In this document: positions 38,830 to 48,363 of the stretch, piece after piece
Layout of the letters: every line of letters begins with the position of its first letter
Numbering within the stretch: the stretch's first letter is position 1
DNA from: Arthrobacter sp. EpRS71
GTDB lineage: Bacteria > Actinomycetota > Actinomycetes > Actinomycetales > Micrococcaceae
DNA length: 64,000 nucleotides
Assembly: GCF_001512285.1 (NCBI RefSeq)
Contig: NZ_LNUV01000003.1
Span: 410,117 to 474,116, forward strand
Reading direction: 5' to 3'
Notes under the pieces: model-generated
Databases searched by the model: none
Told to the model about the DNA's origin: nothing
What the model saw: the letters and a program-made list of their open reading frames with translations, nothing else
Translations under genes and position numbers: made by a program

Positions 38830-39333
38830 ATGGCTGATCCCGCACGCGCTGCCAAGCTGGCACAGCGGATAAAGGTGGTTGTTGCTGAGGCCCTCGGACG
38901 CCGGGTCAAGGATCCGCGCGTCGAGTCCATCACGGTCACCGACGCCCGCGTCACCAACGACCTTCAGCACGCCACCATCTACTACACCGTTTTTGGTGAC
39001 GATGTAGCCCAGGCAGATGCTGCCAGGGCCTTGGAGAAGGCCAAGGGTGTGCTGCGGCAGGAAGTCGGCCGCAACATCACTGTTCGCCTCACTCCCACCC
39101 TCGAGTTCGTGGCTGACCAGATCCCGGTCAATGCCTCCAACCTTGAGGAGCTGCTCCGTGAAGCCAAGCGTCGCGACGCTGAGGTGGCCGCTCTGGCCGC
39201 CAGCGCCAAGCACGCAGGCGAGGCAGACCCCTACAAGGGCGATGCCCCGGAGGACATCGACGAGGACGACTTCGACGAAGAGGACACAGACCTCTCCGGC
39301 GACAACGAGCTCGACGAAGACGCCAACCGCTGA
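38830..39333 (+). CDS. rbfA: Ribosome-binding factor A
   Basis: 167 aa. ADPARAAKLAQRIKVVVAEALGRRVKDPRVESITVTDARVTNDLQHATIYYTVFG and LTPTLEFVADQ are the RbfA KH-like core; the C-terminal 45 residues are acidic (EDIDEDDFDEEDTDLSGDNELDED). It aids 16S rRNA 5' maturation in the 30S subunit. GGAGGAAGTC precedes the ATG. Confidence 0.95.
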   Translation: MADPARAAKLAQRIKVVVAEALGRRVKDPRVESITVTDARVTNDLQHATIYYTVFGDDVAQADAARALEKAKGVLRQEVGRNITVRLTPTLEFVADQIPVNASNLEELLREAKRRDAEVAALAASAKHAGEADPYKGDAPEDIDEDDFDEEDTDLSGDNELDEDANR

Positions 39334-39350
39334 AACTTCAGAGTTTTTGT

Positions 39351-39393
39351 ACAGCTCATGCCCTTAAGAAGCGTTCTTAGGGGCATGAGCTGT
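39351..39393. terminator. Long stem-loop after rbfA
   Basis: A 20-bp stem (39351-39370 with 39374-39393, all paired apart from one T-G pair) closed by the three bases GCG. Preceded by GTTTTTGT on the + strand and followed by CTTCAAACTC, so no proper T-tract on either strand. Long enough to be an RNase III target or a terminator; it separates rbfA from the deaminase gene. Confidence 0.65.
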
Positions 39394-39418
39394 CTTCAAA
39401 CTCGCTATGATCGGGAGC

Positions 39419-39901
39419 ATGTCGGCGCACAGTGCTCAGCAACGTGATGAATACCTGAACCTGGCCATCGAACTGGCCGTTCAGAACGTTTCCGACGGCG
39501 GCGGCCCCTTCGGCGCCGTGGTGGTCACCCCGGACGGGACTGTCCATGAGGGAGTGAACCGGGTGACGCGGGACCACGATCCCACGGCGCATGCCGAAGT
39601 GGTGGCGATTCGTCGTGCCGCGGCTGCCACCAAGAGCTTCGACCTCACGGGTTCCGTTCTCTACGCGAGTTGCGAGCCGTGCCCGCTCTGCTTGTCCGCC
39701 ACGCTCTGGGCCAGGGTCGGGCGCGTCTACTTCGCGGCGGACCGGCATGGTGCGGCGAGGGCCGGCTTCGACGACGCCGTGTTCTATGAGTACTTCGCAG
39801 GCACCAGGCCTGAACTTCTGCCAGTGGAGCATGCCGCGTTGGCCGCCTCGGATGAACCTTTCGAGGCGTGGCGCAACCACACCCACCGGACGGCGTACTA
39901 A
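39419..39901 (+). CDS. Nucleoside/guanine deaminase family protein
   Basis: 160 aa (164 if the ATG at 39407 is used). Zinc motif HAEVV and PCPLC: TAHAEVVAIRRAAAA contains the zinc His and catalytic Glu, and YASCEPCPLCLSATLWA the two cysteines. GGGPFGAVVVTPDG is the substrate loop. The C-terminal HAALAASDEPFEAWRNH resembles guanine deaminase (GuaD) more than tRNA adenosine deaminase. Neither start has a well-spaced ribosome binding site, so the start is uncertain. Confidence 0.85.
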   Translation: MSAHSAQQRDEYLNLAIELAVQNVSDGGGPFGAVVVTPDGTVHEGVNRVTRDHDPTAHAEVVAIRRAAAATKSFDLTGSVLYASCEPCPLCLSATLWARVGRVYFAADRHGAARAGFDDAVFYEYFAGTRPELLPVEHAALAASDEPFEAWRNHTHRTAY

Positions 39902-39914
39902 AGACCCGCGATGA

Positions 39915-41069
39915 CTAGAGTTTCGCTGGGAGGCGGTTGACGCCGTCGAGCAGGTCTTGTTGGCCGCCGCAGAGGGCGATCCTGATCCATCCCTCGCCAA
40001 TCGACCCGAACGCGGTGCCCGGCGCGAACGACACGCCTGATTCCGCCAGGAATTTACGCACCCAGGTCCGGACGTCCCCGCCGCTCACATGCGAGACGTC
40101 GGCCCATAAATAGAACGCTCCTTGAGCTCCAAGGAACCGGATTCCCTTTTCGGTCAGCACCGCTGATGCTGCGTCCCGGTTGCTTCGGTAGTGATCGCGG
40201 GCCCGGGAAACGTAGTCTTGTGGGCCTGTCAGCGCCGCCAGGGCGGCGTACTGCGAAGGCGACGCGACGCAGGACACGATTGATTCCATCACGTTGTTCA
40301 TCTTCTGTTCCAACCCCGGCGGGCAGATCAGTGCACCGATCCGCAGGCCTGTGAGTCCGTAGGTCTTGGACAGCGTCAGGGATGTAAAGACCCGGGCTTC
40401 ACCGGGGACTTCGCTGTCGAACCGCGCGGGACTGACGTGGGGGACATCGAACGTGAAGGCTTCATAGCACTCGTCCGAGATGATCCAGAGGTCGTGCCGG
40501 ACTGCCAGCTCCACCAGCTTGCGGGTGGCCTTTTCACTGATCACGGCACCCAGGGGATTGGACGGGGAGTTCACCACGATCACGCGGGTCCGGTCGGTAA
40601 TGAGGGCTTCGATGTCCTCAATATGCGGCTGGAAGTCGTTCTGCGGATACAGCGGGTACTGCACAGGTACGGCGTGCAGCAGCCGGCTGGTCATGACGAA
40701 GGTGGGGTAACCGGGGTTGGGAATGAGAATCTCATCGCCGGGGGAGAGGAGGAGGCTCATGGCAAAGTGCAGTCCCTGCTGGGCGCCGTCCACTACATAG
40801 ACGCGCTCCGCGCCGATCTGCACCCCCTGCTGTGCCCGGAAACGAGCAGCAAAGGCTTCGCGGAGCGCAGGAATCCCGGCATTGGGTGTGTAGTTGGTCT
40901 CATCCCTGTCAAGGCAGGCGATGCCGGCGTCCAGGACATGCCGCGGGAGGGCAAAGCCGGGTTCGCCGATGCTCAGGACGATCGATCCGGGGGTCGTCCA
41001 GGCGGCTTCGGTGATTTCACGGATCTGGTTCACGGGGACGTCACGGACATGTGCGGCAAGCTCAGGCAT
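39915..41069 (-). CDS. PLP-dependent aminotransferase (class I/II)
   Basis: 384 aa. SIGEPGFALP, NYTPNAGIPALREAFAARF, NPGYP, NSPSNPLGAV, SDECYEAFTFD and SLSKTYGLTGLRIG (as SLTLSKTYGLTGLRIGALI, containing the PLP lysine) are fold-type I markers. Amino donor and substrate are unknown; the group includes aspartate and aromatic aminotransferases. Start at 41069 with TAGGA 8 nt upstream; another ATG at 41078. The open frame to 41255 lies over truB and is not coding. Divergent from truB with only 34 bp between. Confidence 0.87.
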   Translation of the reverse strand: MPELAAHVRDVPVNQIREITEAAWTTPGSIVLSIGEPGFALPRHVLDAGIACLDRDETNYTPNAGIPALREAFAARFRAQQGVQIGAERVYVVDGAQQGLHFAMSLLLSPGDEILIPNPGYPTFVMTSRLLHAVPVQYPLYPQNDFQPHIEDIEALITDRTRVIVVNSPSNPLGAVISEKATRKLVELAVRHDLWIISDECYEAFTFDVPHVSPARFDSEVPGEARVFTSLTLSKTYGLTGLRIGALICPPGLEQKMNNVMESIVSCVASPSQYAALAALTGPQDYVSRARDHYRSNRDAASAVLTEKGIRFLGAQGAFYLWADVSHVSGGDVRTWVRKFLAESGVSFAPGTAFGSIGEGWIRIALCGGQQDLLDGVNRLPAKL

Positions 41070-41103
41070 GGGAGCCATCCTAGCCACCCATATACTGGTA
41101 AGC

Positions 41104-42036
41104 GTGCTTTCTGGACTGGTAATCGTTGACAAACCGCAGGGATGGACCAGCCATGATGTGGTTGGCCGGATGCGGCGGCTGGCTGGTACCCGGAAAGTGG
41201 GCCACGCGGGAACGCTGGATCCCATGGCTACCGGCGTGCTGGTGCTGGGCATCAATAAGGCAACGCGCCTGCTGACCTACATCGTGGGCACGTCAAAGAC
41301 CTACACCGCCACCATCAGGTTGGGCGAGACCACCATCACCGACGACGCCGAAGGTGAGGTCACCGAAGCCCGCAGTGCTGCGGAGGTGACCGATGAGGCC
41401 ATTGCCGCCGGCGTCGCCGCACTGACCGGGCCCATCCAGCAGGTCCCCAGCAGCGTGAGCGCCATCAAAGTCAACGGCGAACGCTCCTATGCCCGCGTCC
41501 GCTCTGGTGAAGAGGTCAAGCTCGCGGCCCGCCCGGTCACCATCCACCGCTTTGATATCCACTCCATCACCAGGATCGACGGCGGCAGGGTAATTGACGT
41601 CGACGTCACCGTGGAATGTTCGTCCGGCACGTACATCCGGGCCTTGGCGCGGGACCTCGGCCACGCACTCGAGGTCGGAGGGCACCTGACAGCCCTGCGC
41701 AGGACCCAGGTTGGCCCATATTCCCTTGATCAGGCCCGCACGCTGGAGGAACTGGCAGAAGAGCTCGAGGTTCTGGAGATGTCCTTGGCGGCACGCTCCC
41801 TGATGCCCAACCGGGAACTGAGCGAGGAAGAAACCACGGAGATCTCTTTCGGCCGCCGGATCGCTGCCGGACCGGGAGCAGGAACCCCGGATGCCGCCAC
41901 GGCAGAGAATCCCGCCGCAGCGTTCGCGCCGTCAGGGGAGCTCGTGGCACTGTTGGCAGATACCGGCAGTTTTGCAAAACCCGTGCTGGTCTTTGCGCCG
42001 GGAACAGGAACCGGTTCAGCTGGGCAGGCGCAATAG
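41104..42036 (+). CDS. truB: tRNA pseudouridine(55) synthase
   Basis: 310 aa from the GTG at 41104 (MLSGLVIVDKPQGWTSHD). HAGTLDPMATGVL holds the catalytic D39; SGTYIRALARDLG is the second family motif. It makes pseudouridine 55 in the T-loop of tRNA. A C-terminal extension (about 240-310) is Ala/Gly/Pro-rich and may be a PUA-like tail in other species. The upstream open frame is not conserved. The next gene begins 2 nt later. Confidence 0.95.
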   Translation: MLSGLVIVDKPQGWTSHDVVGRMRRLAGTRKVGHAGTLDPMATGVLVLGINKATRLLTYIVGTSKTYTATIRLGETTITDDAEGEVTEARSAAEVTDEAIAAGVAALTGPIQQVPSSVSAIKVNGERSYARVRSGEEVKLAARPVTIHRFDIHSITRIDGGRVIDVDVTVECSSGTYIRALARDLGHALEVGGHLTALRRTQVGPYSLDQARTLEELAEELEVLEMSLAARSLMPNRELSEEETTEISFGRRIAAGPGAGTPDAATAENPAAAFAPSGELVALLADTGSFAKPVLVFAPGTGTGSAGQAQ

Positions 42037-42038
42037 GC

Positions 42039-42392
42039 ATGGACGGATACTTTTACGCCATCCTCATCGTCGGATTGGTGTCCACCATCATGTGCATCGT
42101 GGCCGGTTTGATGAAGAAAGCCCCTAACGACCCCACCATCTTCTCGGTACTGGCTGTTGAGCTTGCCCTGGTGGTGTACCTGGTGGGTTCGATCGTCCGG
42201 GTGGCCATGGGTGAACAGATGGCAGGTGAAGCCTGGGAGTTCTGGGGCTACCTCATTGTTGCCATGATGATCCCGTTGGGGGCCGTCTATTGGGCCATCC
42301 TTGAGCGAACCCATTGGAGTAACTTCGTCCTTGCCGCTGTAGGCGTTACGGCGCTGGTGATGGCCGCCCGCATGAATCAGATCTGGTACTGA
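42039..42392 (+). CDS. Small integral membrane protein
   Basis: 117 aa with four hydrophobic segments (YAILIVGLVSTIMCIVAGLM, ILAVELALVVYLVGSIV-like, YLIVAMMIPLGAVYWAIL, FVLAAVGVTALVMAARM). The last three residues are IWY. I do not assign a family. It lies 2 nt after truB and 20 nt before another small membrane protein, so these two belong to one transcription unit. Confidence 0.75.
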   Translation: MDGYFYAILIVGLVSTIMCIVAGLMKKAPNDPTIFSVLAVELALVVYLVGSIVRVAMGEQMAGEAWEFWGYLIVAMMIPLGAVYWAILERTHWSNFVLAAVGVTALVMAARMNQIWY

Positions 42393-42412
42393 CCTTGAAA
42401 GAAGAACACAAC

Positions 42413-42847
42413 GTGACTGGAACCGAGACCAACCCGGCTAACCGGCAGCCGCAGCCCAAGGACACCCGGAACACCGGGCCTGGGCGCTTGCTGATTGCGG
42501 TCTACGCCATCTTCGCGTTGTCGGCGACGGCACGTGCCGGGTACCAGATCGCCACCAAGTTCGCCGAAGCGCCGTTGGCGCACATCCTCTCGGCCTTCGC
42601 CGCCGTCGTCTATATCGTGGCCACCATTTCGCTGGCGAAGCCCGGGCGGACCTGGTTCAAGGTTTCCTTGGCCGCTGTGCTCACTGAGCTTGTTGGTGTG
42701 CTGGTGGTGGGAGCGATCAGCCTCTTTGATCCCGTTGCGTTCCCGCACGATACTGTGTGGTCCCTGTTCGGACGCGGTTACGGCTTCGTCCCGTTGGTCC
42801 TGCCGGTCCTTGGCCTTCTGTGGCTCAATAAGCGCCGACCGTCCTGA
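42413..42847 (+). CDS. Small integral membrane protein
   Basis: 144 aa from the GTG at 42413, preceded by GAAAGAAG. About 25 polar residues, then four hydrophobic segments (RLLIAVYAIFALSATARAGYQI, LSAFAAVVYIVATISLA, FKVSLAAVLTELVGVLVVGAI, FVPLVLPVLGLLWL), ending NKRRPS. Such proteins sit in this place in related actinobacteria by my recollection. Function unknown. Confidence 0.75.
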   Translation: MTGTETNPANRQPQPKDTRNTGPGRLLIAVYAIFALSATARAGYQIATKFAEAPLAHILSAFAAVVYIVATISLAKPGRTWFKVSLAAVLTELVGVLVVGAISLFDPVAFPHDTVWSLFGRGYGFVPLVLPVLGLLWLNKRRPS

Positions 42848-42935
42848 GTCAAACACCCCAGCGGGTAACCTTAGAATGTTCCGGTGCCGGGAGGTTGCCG
42901 GGCGGAACGAACATCTGCAGTAAAAGGCGAGGTTG

Positions 42936-43958
42936 ATGGTCCACATCTGGAACGATCCCACCGAAGTCCCCAAGGACTTCGGACCTACTGTCGTGACCAT
43001 CGGGAACTTTGACGGTGTCCACCGGGGCCATCAACACGTTCTGGCGCAAGTGACGGGCACGGCCAAGCGGCACAACATCCCGTCGGTGGCCGTGACCTTC
43101 GATCCCCATCCCGCCCAGGTGCACAGGCCGGATTCTGCTCCGGAGCTGATCATGGGGCTTCAGGACAAGCTGGAAGCGCTCGGCCACACCGGAGTGGATG
43201 CTGTGCTGGTGATGAAGTACACCCTGGACCTCGCCGCGATGACCCCGTTGGAGTTTGTCCGTGAAATTCTTGTTGAGGGTCTGCACGCCGCACACCTTGT
43301 TGTAGGACATGACCTCCGCTTCGGCGCCGGCAATTCCGGCGACGTCGTCACCATGCAGGAGTTGGGCGCCCAGCTCGGCTTCGGGGTGCAGGTTGTCAAC
43401 GAATACGGCGCGGGAGGCTTCCCCGTCCACGACGACGGCGACACCGACCGCCGCTGTTCCTCCACCTGGGTGCGGGAGGCTTTGAGCGAAGGCGATGTGG
43501 TGACTGCTGCTGCAGTATTGGGCCGCCCCCACAGGATGCGTGGGGAAGTGGTGCACGGAGCCGCCCGCGGGCGGGATCTTGGCTTCCCCACGGCAAACCT
43601 TTCCCACGATTCCACCGGTTATGTGCCCGCGGACGGCATTTATGCGGGGTGGCTGATCGATCAGGCCGGCACGCGCTGGCCCGCTGCCATTTCCGTTGGC
43701 TCCAACCCCACCTTTGACGGCGTCAGCCGGCAGGTGGAGGCACATGTGATCGATCGCCCCGAAGAGAACGTGGAAGACTTCGACCTCTACGGGCAAAACG
43801 TTGCCGTCGAATTTACGCAGCGGCTTCGTGGCATGGTGGCCTACCGTGGGCCGGAGGCGTTGGTCGAACAGATGTGCCTGGACGTAGCCCAAGCGCACGA
43901 GCTGTTGACCCGGCGCCAAGGGCATTTCGACAACACTGCTGACGTGCCGGTAAACTGA
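42936..43958 (+). CDS. ribF: Bifunctional riboflavin kinase/FAD synthetase
   Basis: 340 aa from the ATG at 42936 with AAGGCGAGG upstream. TIGNFDGVHRGHQH and TFDPHPAQVHRP are the adenylyltransferase part; DFRFGAGNSGDV-like GHDLRFGAGNSG, then RCSSTWVREALSEGDV, and the C-terminal riboflavin kinase domain with GFPTANLSHDSTGYVPADGIYAGWL. Makes FMN and FAD, which feed flavoenzymes such as the acyl-CoA dehydrogenase of this window. Conserved neighbour of truB and rpsO. Confidence 0.95.
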   Translation: MVHIWNDPTEVPKDFGPTVVTIGNFDGVHRGHQHVLAQVTGTAKRHNIPSVAVTFDPHPAQVHRPDSAPELIMGLQDKLEALGHTGVDAVLVMKYTLDLAAMTPLEFVREILVEGLHAAHLVVGHDLRFGAGNSGDVVTMQELGAQLGFGVQVVNEYGAGGFPVHDDGDTDRRCSSTWVREALSEGDVVTAAAVLGRPHRMRGEVVHGAARGRDLGFPTANLSHDSTGYVPADGIYAGWLIDQAGTRWPAAISVGSNPTFDGVSRQVEAHVIDRPEENVEDFDLYGQNVAVEFTQRLRGMVAYRGPEALVEQMCLDVAQAHELLTRRQGHFDNTADVPVN

Positions 43959-44078
43959 TCACTGGATCCGGCTGCAGTCCGTGGCGGCTGGACCTGTTTT
44001 TGTGTGCGGCAACGTACCAAAGGCAACCCGTCAGCGAGGCGCTGCACCGGGAGGCACGGCACAACTCTAGGAGTTCAC

Positions 44079-44348
44079 GTGGCACTTGACGCCGCTGTAA
44101 AGCAGTCCATCATCAAGGAATACGCAACCTCTGAAGGCGACACCGGTTCGCCCGAGGTTCAGGTTGCAGTCCTGACTCAGCGGATCAAGGATCTGACTGA
44201 GCACATGAAGGAGCACAAGCACGACTTCCACACCCAGCGCGGTCTGCTGGCCATGGTTGGTCGTCGCAAGCGCATGCTTTCCTACCTGAAGAACACTGAC
44301 ATCGCCCGCTACCGTGCGCTCATCGAGCGTCTCGGCCTGCGCCGCTAG
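44079..44348 (+). CDS. rpsO: 30S ribosomal protein S15
   Basis: 89 aa, the exact family size. GTG start at 44079, with TAGGAG upstream. [50 protein letters not shown] is the S15 core. It binds the central domain of 16S rRNA and, in other bacteria, its own mRNA. Followed by a terminator-like hairpin and the pnp leader, as is usual for the rpsO-pnp pair. Confidence 0.97.
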   Translation: MALDAAVKQSIIKEYATSEGDTGSPEVQVAVLTQRIKDLTEHMKEHKHDFHTQRGLLAMVGRRKRMLSYLKNTDIARYRALIERLGLRR

Positions 44349-44360
44349 TCTGCCTTTAGG

Positions 44361-44397
44361 GGCGGCCCGCTCCTTTCCGGAACGGGCCGCCTTCTTC
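44361..44397 (+). terminator. Terminator after rpsO
   Basis: GGCGGCCCG (44361-44369) pairs with CGGGCCGCC (44383-44391), with a TCC/GGA inner pair, and is followed by TTCTTC. A good factor-independent terminator shape, 12 nt after the stop. Likely gives the rpsO mRNA end, with some readthrough into pnp. Confidence 0.75.
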
Positions 44398-44424
44398 ACC
44401 AACAACTAAAAACAGGAATCAACC

Positions 44425-44545
44425 GCATCGCGCATTCGCGGTCCTCGGTAGTGATTCCCGGGAGAACCATCTGTGAGGATGGCGCCCGTGGATCTCGATC
44501 GATGACCGGGTGTAGTACAGGCCAGGAAAAAAGAAGAGGCCTGGG
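44425..44545 (+). ncRNA. Actino-pnp-type 5' leader of pnp
   Basis: The pnp leader has ordered, non-coding sequence such as TCCTCGGTAGTGATTCCCGG near 44440 and GGGTGTAGTACAGGCC near 44510, and possible hairpins (CAGGCC/GGCCTG at about 44518-44544, GCGG/CCGC just before the start). The place, upstream of an exoribonuclease gene in an actinobacterium, fits the Rfam Actino-pnp RNA motif. I assign it by position and resemblance; exact limits are approximate. Confidence 0.65.
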
Positions 44546-44589
44546 TTGATGTGGCGGACTTCCGCTAACAGAAACGGAGGTGACTCTCT

Positions 44590-46842
44590 ATGGAGGGTCC
44601 CGAAATCCAGTTCTCCGAAGCCATTATTGACAACGGGCGTTTCGGCAAGCGAGTCATTCGCTTCGAAACCGGCCGCCTTGCCAAGCAGGCAGCCGGCGCG
44701 TCGATGGTTTACATCGACGAAGACACCGCACTGCTCTCGGCAACCACCGCAGGAAAGCAGCCGCGCGAAGGGTTCGACTTCTTCCCGCTGACGGTTGATG
44801 TTGAAGAGCGTATGTACGCTGCCGGCCGTATCCCGGGTTCGTTCTTCCGCCGCGAAGGCCGTCCCTCCACGGAAGCCATCCTGGCTTGCCGCCTGATGGA
44901 CCGCCCGCTGCGTCCCGCCTTCGTGAAGGGCCTGCGCAACGAGGTCCAGATCGTCGTCACCGTGCTGGCGATCAACCCCGATGAGCTCTACGACGTCGTC
45001 GCCATCAACGCGTCCTCGATGTCCACGCAGCTTTCCGGCCTCCCGTTCTCCGGCCCGATCGGTGGCGTCCGCGTCGCCCTCATCGCCGACGAACAGGGTT
45101 CACAGTGGGTTGCTTTCCCCAAGCACTCACAGCTTGAGAACGCCGTCTTCAACATGGTTGTAGCCGGCCGCATCACCGGTGACGACGTCGCCATCATGAT
45201 GGTTGAAGCCGAAGCCACGGACAACTCCTGGAACCTCATCAAGGAGCAGGGCGCCACCGCTCCCACCGAAGAAGTTGTTTCCGAGGGCCTCGAGGCTGCC
45301 AAGCCGTTCATCAAGGCACTCTGTGAAGCACAGGCAGACCTGGCAGCACGCGCCGCCAAGCCCACTGTCGAGTTCCCGGTATTCCTTGACTACCAGGACG
45401 ACGTCTACGCCGCTGTTGAAGCCGCTGCTGCTGACAAGCTGGCCGCTGTCTTCCAGATCGCTGACAAGCAGGACCGCGATACCGCATCCGACGAGCTCAA
45501 GGACGAAGTCCTGGGCGCACTTGCCGGCCAGTTCGAAGGCCGCGAGAAAGAACTGTCCGCAGCGTTCCGCTCGGTCACCAAGCAGGTTGTGCGCCAGCGC
45601 ATCCTCAAGGACCAGATCCGCATCGACGGCCGTGGCCTGACGGACATCCGCCAGCTCACCGCCGAGGTAGAGGTTCTTCCCCGCGTCCACGGTTCGGCCA
45701 TCTTCGAGCGCGGCGAGACCCAGATCATGGGTGTCACCACGCTGAACATGCTCAAGATGGAACAGCAGATCGACTCGTTGTCGCCGGTGACGCGCAAGCG
45801 CTACATGCACAACTACAACTTCCCGCCGTACTCCACCGGTGAGACCGGCCGCGTCGGTTCCCCGAAGCGCCGCGAAATCGGCCACGGTGCTCTCGCCGAG
45901 CGCGCCCTGGTTCCGGTTCTGCCTACCCGTGAAGAGTTCCCGTACGCCATCCGTCAGGTATCCGAGGCGCTCAGCTCCAACGGTTCCACGTCCATGGGTT
46001 CGGTCTGTGCTTCGACCCTTTCCATGCTCAACGCCGGTGTGCCGCTGAAGGCCGCTGTTGCCGGTATCGCCATGGGCTTGGTTTCCGACCAGGTTGACGG
46101 CCAGACCCGCTACGCGGCGCTGACCGACATCCTCGGCGCCGAAGACGCCTTCGGCGACATGGACTTCAAGGTTGCCGGTACGTCCGAGTTCGTTACGGCT
46201 ATCCAGCTGGACACCAAGCTCGACGGCATCCCCGCTTCCGTGCTGGCAGCAGCCCTGAAGCAGGCCCGCGAAGCCCGCCTCCACATCCTCGAGGTCATCA
46301 ACGCAGCGATCGACACCCCGGATGAGCTCTCCGAGTTTGCCCCGCGCGTCATCGCCGTCAAGATCCCCGTGGACAAGATCGGCGAGGTCATTGGCCCCAA
46401 GGGCAAGATGATCAACCAGATCCAGGAAGACACGGGCGCGGACATCTCCATCGAAGATGACGGCACTGTCTACATCGGCGCCACCAACGGTCCGTCTGCC
46501 GACGCAGCACGTTCCGCCATCAACGCCATCGCCAACCCGCAGGTACCGGAAATCGGTGAGCGCTACCTGGGTACGGTCGTCAAGACCACTACCTTCGGTG
46601 CTTTCGTTTCCCTCACCCCGGGCAAGGACGGCCTGCTGCACATCTCCGAGCTCCGCAAGCTGGCTAACGGCAAGCGCGTGGACAACGTTGATGACGTCGT
46701 TTCCGTGGGCCAGAAGGTCCAGGTTGAGATCACCAAGATCGATGACCGCGGAAAGCTCTCCCTCTCCCCGGTGGTTGCCGAGGAAGAAGGCGCAGCCTCA
46801 GAGGATGCTCCGGCCGAGGCCGCTGAAGAGTCCGCAGAGTAG
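44590..46842 (+). CDS. pnp: Polyribonucleotide nucleotidyltransferase (PNPase)
   Basis: 750 aa. Two RNase PH-like domains (first from about 10-230; second from about 340-560 with [15 protein letters not shown] and [29 protein letters not shown]), an all-helical linker, then a KH domain ([22 protein letters not shown]) and an S1 domain ([19 protein letters not shown]). Degrades RNA 3' to 5' with phosphate. Start: ATG after GGAGGTG. The C-terminus is acidic. Possible control by the leader RNA. Confidence 0.97.
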   Translation: MEGPEIQFSEAIIDNGRFGKRVIRFETGRLAKQAAGASMVYIDEDTALLSATTAGKQPREGFDFFPLTVDVEERMYAAGRIPGSFFRREGRPSTEAILACRLMDRPLRPAFVKGLRNEVQIVVTVLAINPDELYDVVAINASSMSTQLSGLPFSGPIGGVRVALIADEQGSQWVAFPKHSQLENAVFNMVVAGRITGDDVAIMMVEAEATDNSWNLIKEQGATAPTEEVVSEGLEAAKPFIKALCEAQADLAARAAKPTVEFPVFLDYQDDVYAAVEAAAADKLAAVFQIADKQDRDTASDELKDEVLGALAGQFEGREKELSAAFRSVTKQVVRQRILKDQIRIDGRGLTDIRQLTAEVEVLPRVHGSAIFERGETQIMGVTTLNMLKMEQQIDSLSPVTRKRYMHNYNFPPYSTGETGRVGSPKRREIGHGALAERALVPVLPTREEFPYAIRQVSEALSSNGSTSMGSVCASTLSMLNAGVPLKAAVAGIAMGLVSDQVDGQTRYAALTDILGAEDAFGDMDFKVAGTSEFVTAIQLDTKLDGIPASVLAAALKQAREARLHILEVINAAIDTPDELSEFAPRVIAVKIPVDKIGEVIGPKGKMINQIQEDTGADISIEDDGTVYIGATNGPSADAARSAINAIANPQVPEIGERYLGTVVKTTTFGAFVSLTPGKDGLLHISELRKLANGKRVDNVDDVVSVGQKVQVEITKIDDRGKLSLSPVVAEEEGAASEDAPAEAAEESAE

Positions 46843-46864
46843 TCTGTAAGCATTACACCCGGCA

Positions 46865-46900
46865 GGGCCGGTGGGCTTGAAAGAGCTCCACCGGCCCTTC
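46865..46900 (+). terminator. Hairpin after pnp
   Basis: GGGCCGGTGG (46865-46874) pairs with CCACCGGCCC (46888-46897), plus GCT/AGC inside. It lies 22 nt after the pnp stop; the tail is TTCC only. It separates pnp from the M16 peptidase gene. Confidence 0.6.
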
Positions 46901-46931
46901 CGGCCTTAACCCTAAAACCTGAAAGGCCTTG

Positions 46932-48275
46932 ATGACTGTCGTACCCTTGCCGCTGGTGCAAACCCTTCCCGGTGGCGAATTGATCCATGGTGCCGAGGGC
47001 GGTTCCGTCGTACGGCGCTCGGTCCTTCCTGGCGGCGTGCGCGTCCTGACCGAGGCGATGCCCGGCCAGCGTTCGGCCACCATTGGTTTCTGGGTGGCAG
47101 TGGGTTCGCGCGATGAAGCGGACGGCCAGCACGGTTCAACACACTTCCTTGAGCACCTGCTGTTCAAGGGCACCAAAAGGCGTACGGCCCTGGAGATCGC
47201 ATCCGCTTTTGATGAGGTGGGCGGCGAATCCAATGCGGCTACAGCCAAGGAAAGCACCTGCTACTTCGCCCGTGTCCTGGACACGGACCTCCCCATGGCC
47301 ATTGATGTCATCGCCGACATGATCACGGGCGCGGTCCTTGATCCTGCCGAACTGGAGCAGGAACGCGACGTCATCCTTGAGGAAATCGCCATGGACAGCG
47401 ATGACCCCACGGACGTGGCCCATGAGAAGTTCGTGGCTGCCGTCCTCGGCAACCACCCGCTGGCACGCCCCATCGGGGGAACGCCCGATGCCATCAAAGC
47501 AGTGTCAAGGGATTCGGTGTGGTCGCACTATCAGCGCTACTACCGCCCGGAGGAACTGGTCATTACCGCTGCCGGCGGGCTGGATCACGACGTCGTCTGC
47601 CAACTGGTTCTGGATGCCCTGAGGGCTGCCGGCTGGCAGCTCGATGCGGAAGCTGCGCCAGTAAATCGCCGGGGTACTGACCGTGCAGTGATCACGGGCA
47701 CCTCGGGCCTGCATGTGGTCAAGCGTCCGGTGGAGCAGGCCAACATCATCATGGGTTGCCCCACGATCGTGGCTACCGACGACCGCCGCTTTGTCATGAG
47801 TGTGCTCAATGCCGTTCTGGGCGGTGGCATGTCCTCACGCCTGTTCCAGGAGATCCGTGAAAAGCGCGGGCTGGTGTACTCCACGTACTCGTTTACTGCA
47901 GCGTATGCGGACGCCGGGTACTTCGGGATGTACGCCGGATGCACGCCTTCCAAGGTCCGCCAGGTGTTGGAACTCCTGGGCCTTGAATTGGACAAGCTGG
48001 CAAAGGAAGGCATCACTGACGAAGAGCTCCGAAAAGCTGTGGGTCAGCTCAGCGGTGGCATTGTCCTTGCGCTTGAGGACACGGGCTCGCGGATGTCGCG
48101 GCTTGGCCGGGCGGAATTGGTGTCCGGGGAGTTCCAGGACATTGATGAGACCCTGGCCCGCATCAAGGCGGTCACGGTGGAGGACGTTCAAGACCTGGCC
48201 CGCGAACTCGCAGCGGCGCCCCGCACCATCACCGTTGTTGGTCCCTTCGAGGAAACCGAAACTTTCGGCCTTTAG
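46932..48275 (+). CDS. M16 family zinc metallopeptidase
   Basis: 447 aa. The inverted zinc motif HFLEH (H71, E74, H75) and the downstream glutamate region DVILEEIAMDSDDPTDVAHE identify an active M16B peptidase. A second half (about 230-447) is the inactive-type partner domain with RLFQEIREKRGLVYSTYSF. The ATG at 46932 has GAAAGG upstream. Homologues directly follow pnp in many actinobacteria; role probably small-peptide or lipoprotein-related turnover, not proven. Confidence 0.92.
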   Translation: MTVVPLPLVQTLPGGELIHGAEGGSVVRRSVLPGGVRVLTEAMPGQRSATIGFWVAVGSRDEADGQHGSTHFLEHLLFKGTKRRTALEIASAFDEVGGESNAATAKESTCYFARVLDTDLPMAIDVIADMITGAVLDPAELEQERDVILEEIAMDSDDPTDVAHEKFVAAVLGNHPLARPIGGTPDAIKAVSRDSVWSHYQRYYRPEELVITAAGGLDHDVVCQLVLDALRAAGWQLDAEAAPVNRRGTDRAVITGTSGLHVVKRPVEQANIIMGCPTIVATDDRRFVMSVLNAVLGGGMSSRLFQEIREKRGLVYSTYSFTAAYADAGYFGMYAGCTPSKVRQVLELLGLELDKLAKEGITDEELRKAVGQLSGGIVLALEDTGSRMSRLGRAELVSGEFQDIDETLARIKAVTVEDVQDLARELAAAPRTITVVGPFEETETFGL

Positions 48276-48312
48276 GTTCCCGTCCGGAATCTCTGGACTC
48301 CCGCACTGTCAA

Positions 48313-48346
48313 CAGGGCAGCATGATCTCACGATGATGCTGCCCTG
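48313..48346 (+). terminator. Hairpin after the peptidase gene
   Basis: CAGGGCAGCAT (48313-48323) pairs perfectly with ATGCTGCCCTG (48336-48346) around a 12-nt loop, in the gap between the peptidase gene and the next gene. No T-tract. Confidence 0.55.
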
Positions 48347-48363
48347 ATGACATTGGAGACCTG

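Noticed and set aside
40894..41103. Upstream extension of the truB frame
   Set aside because: Lies opposite the aminotransferase gene and precedes the conserved TruB start MLSGLVIVDKPQGW.
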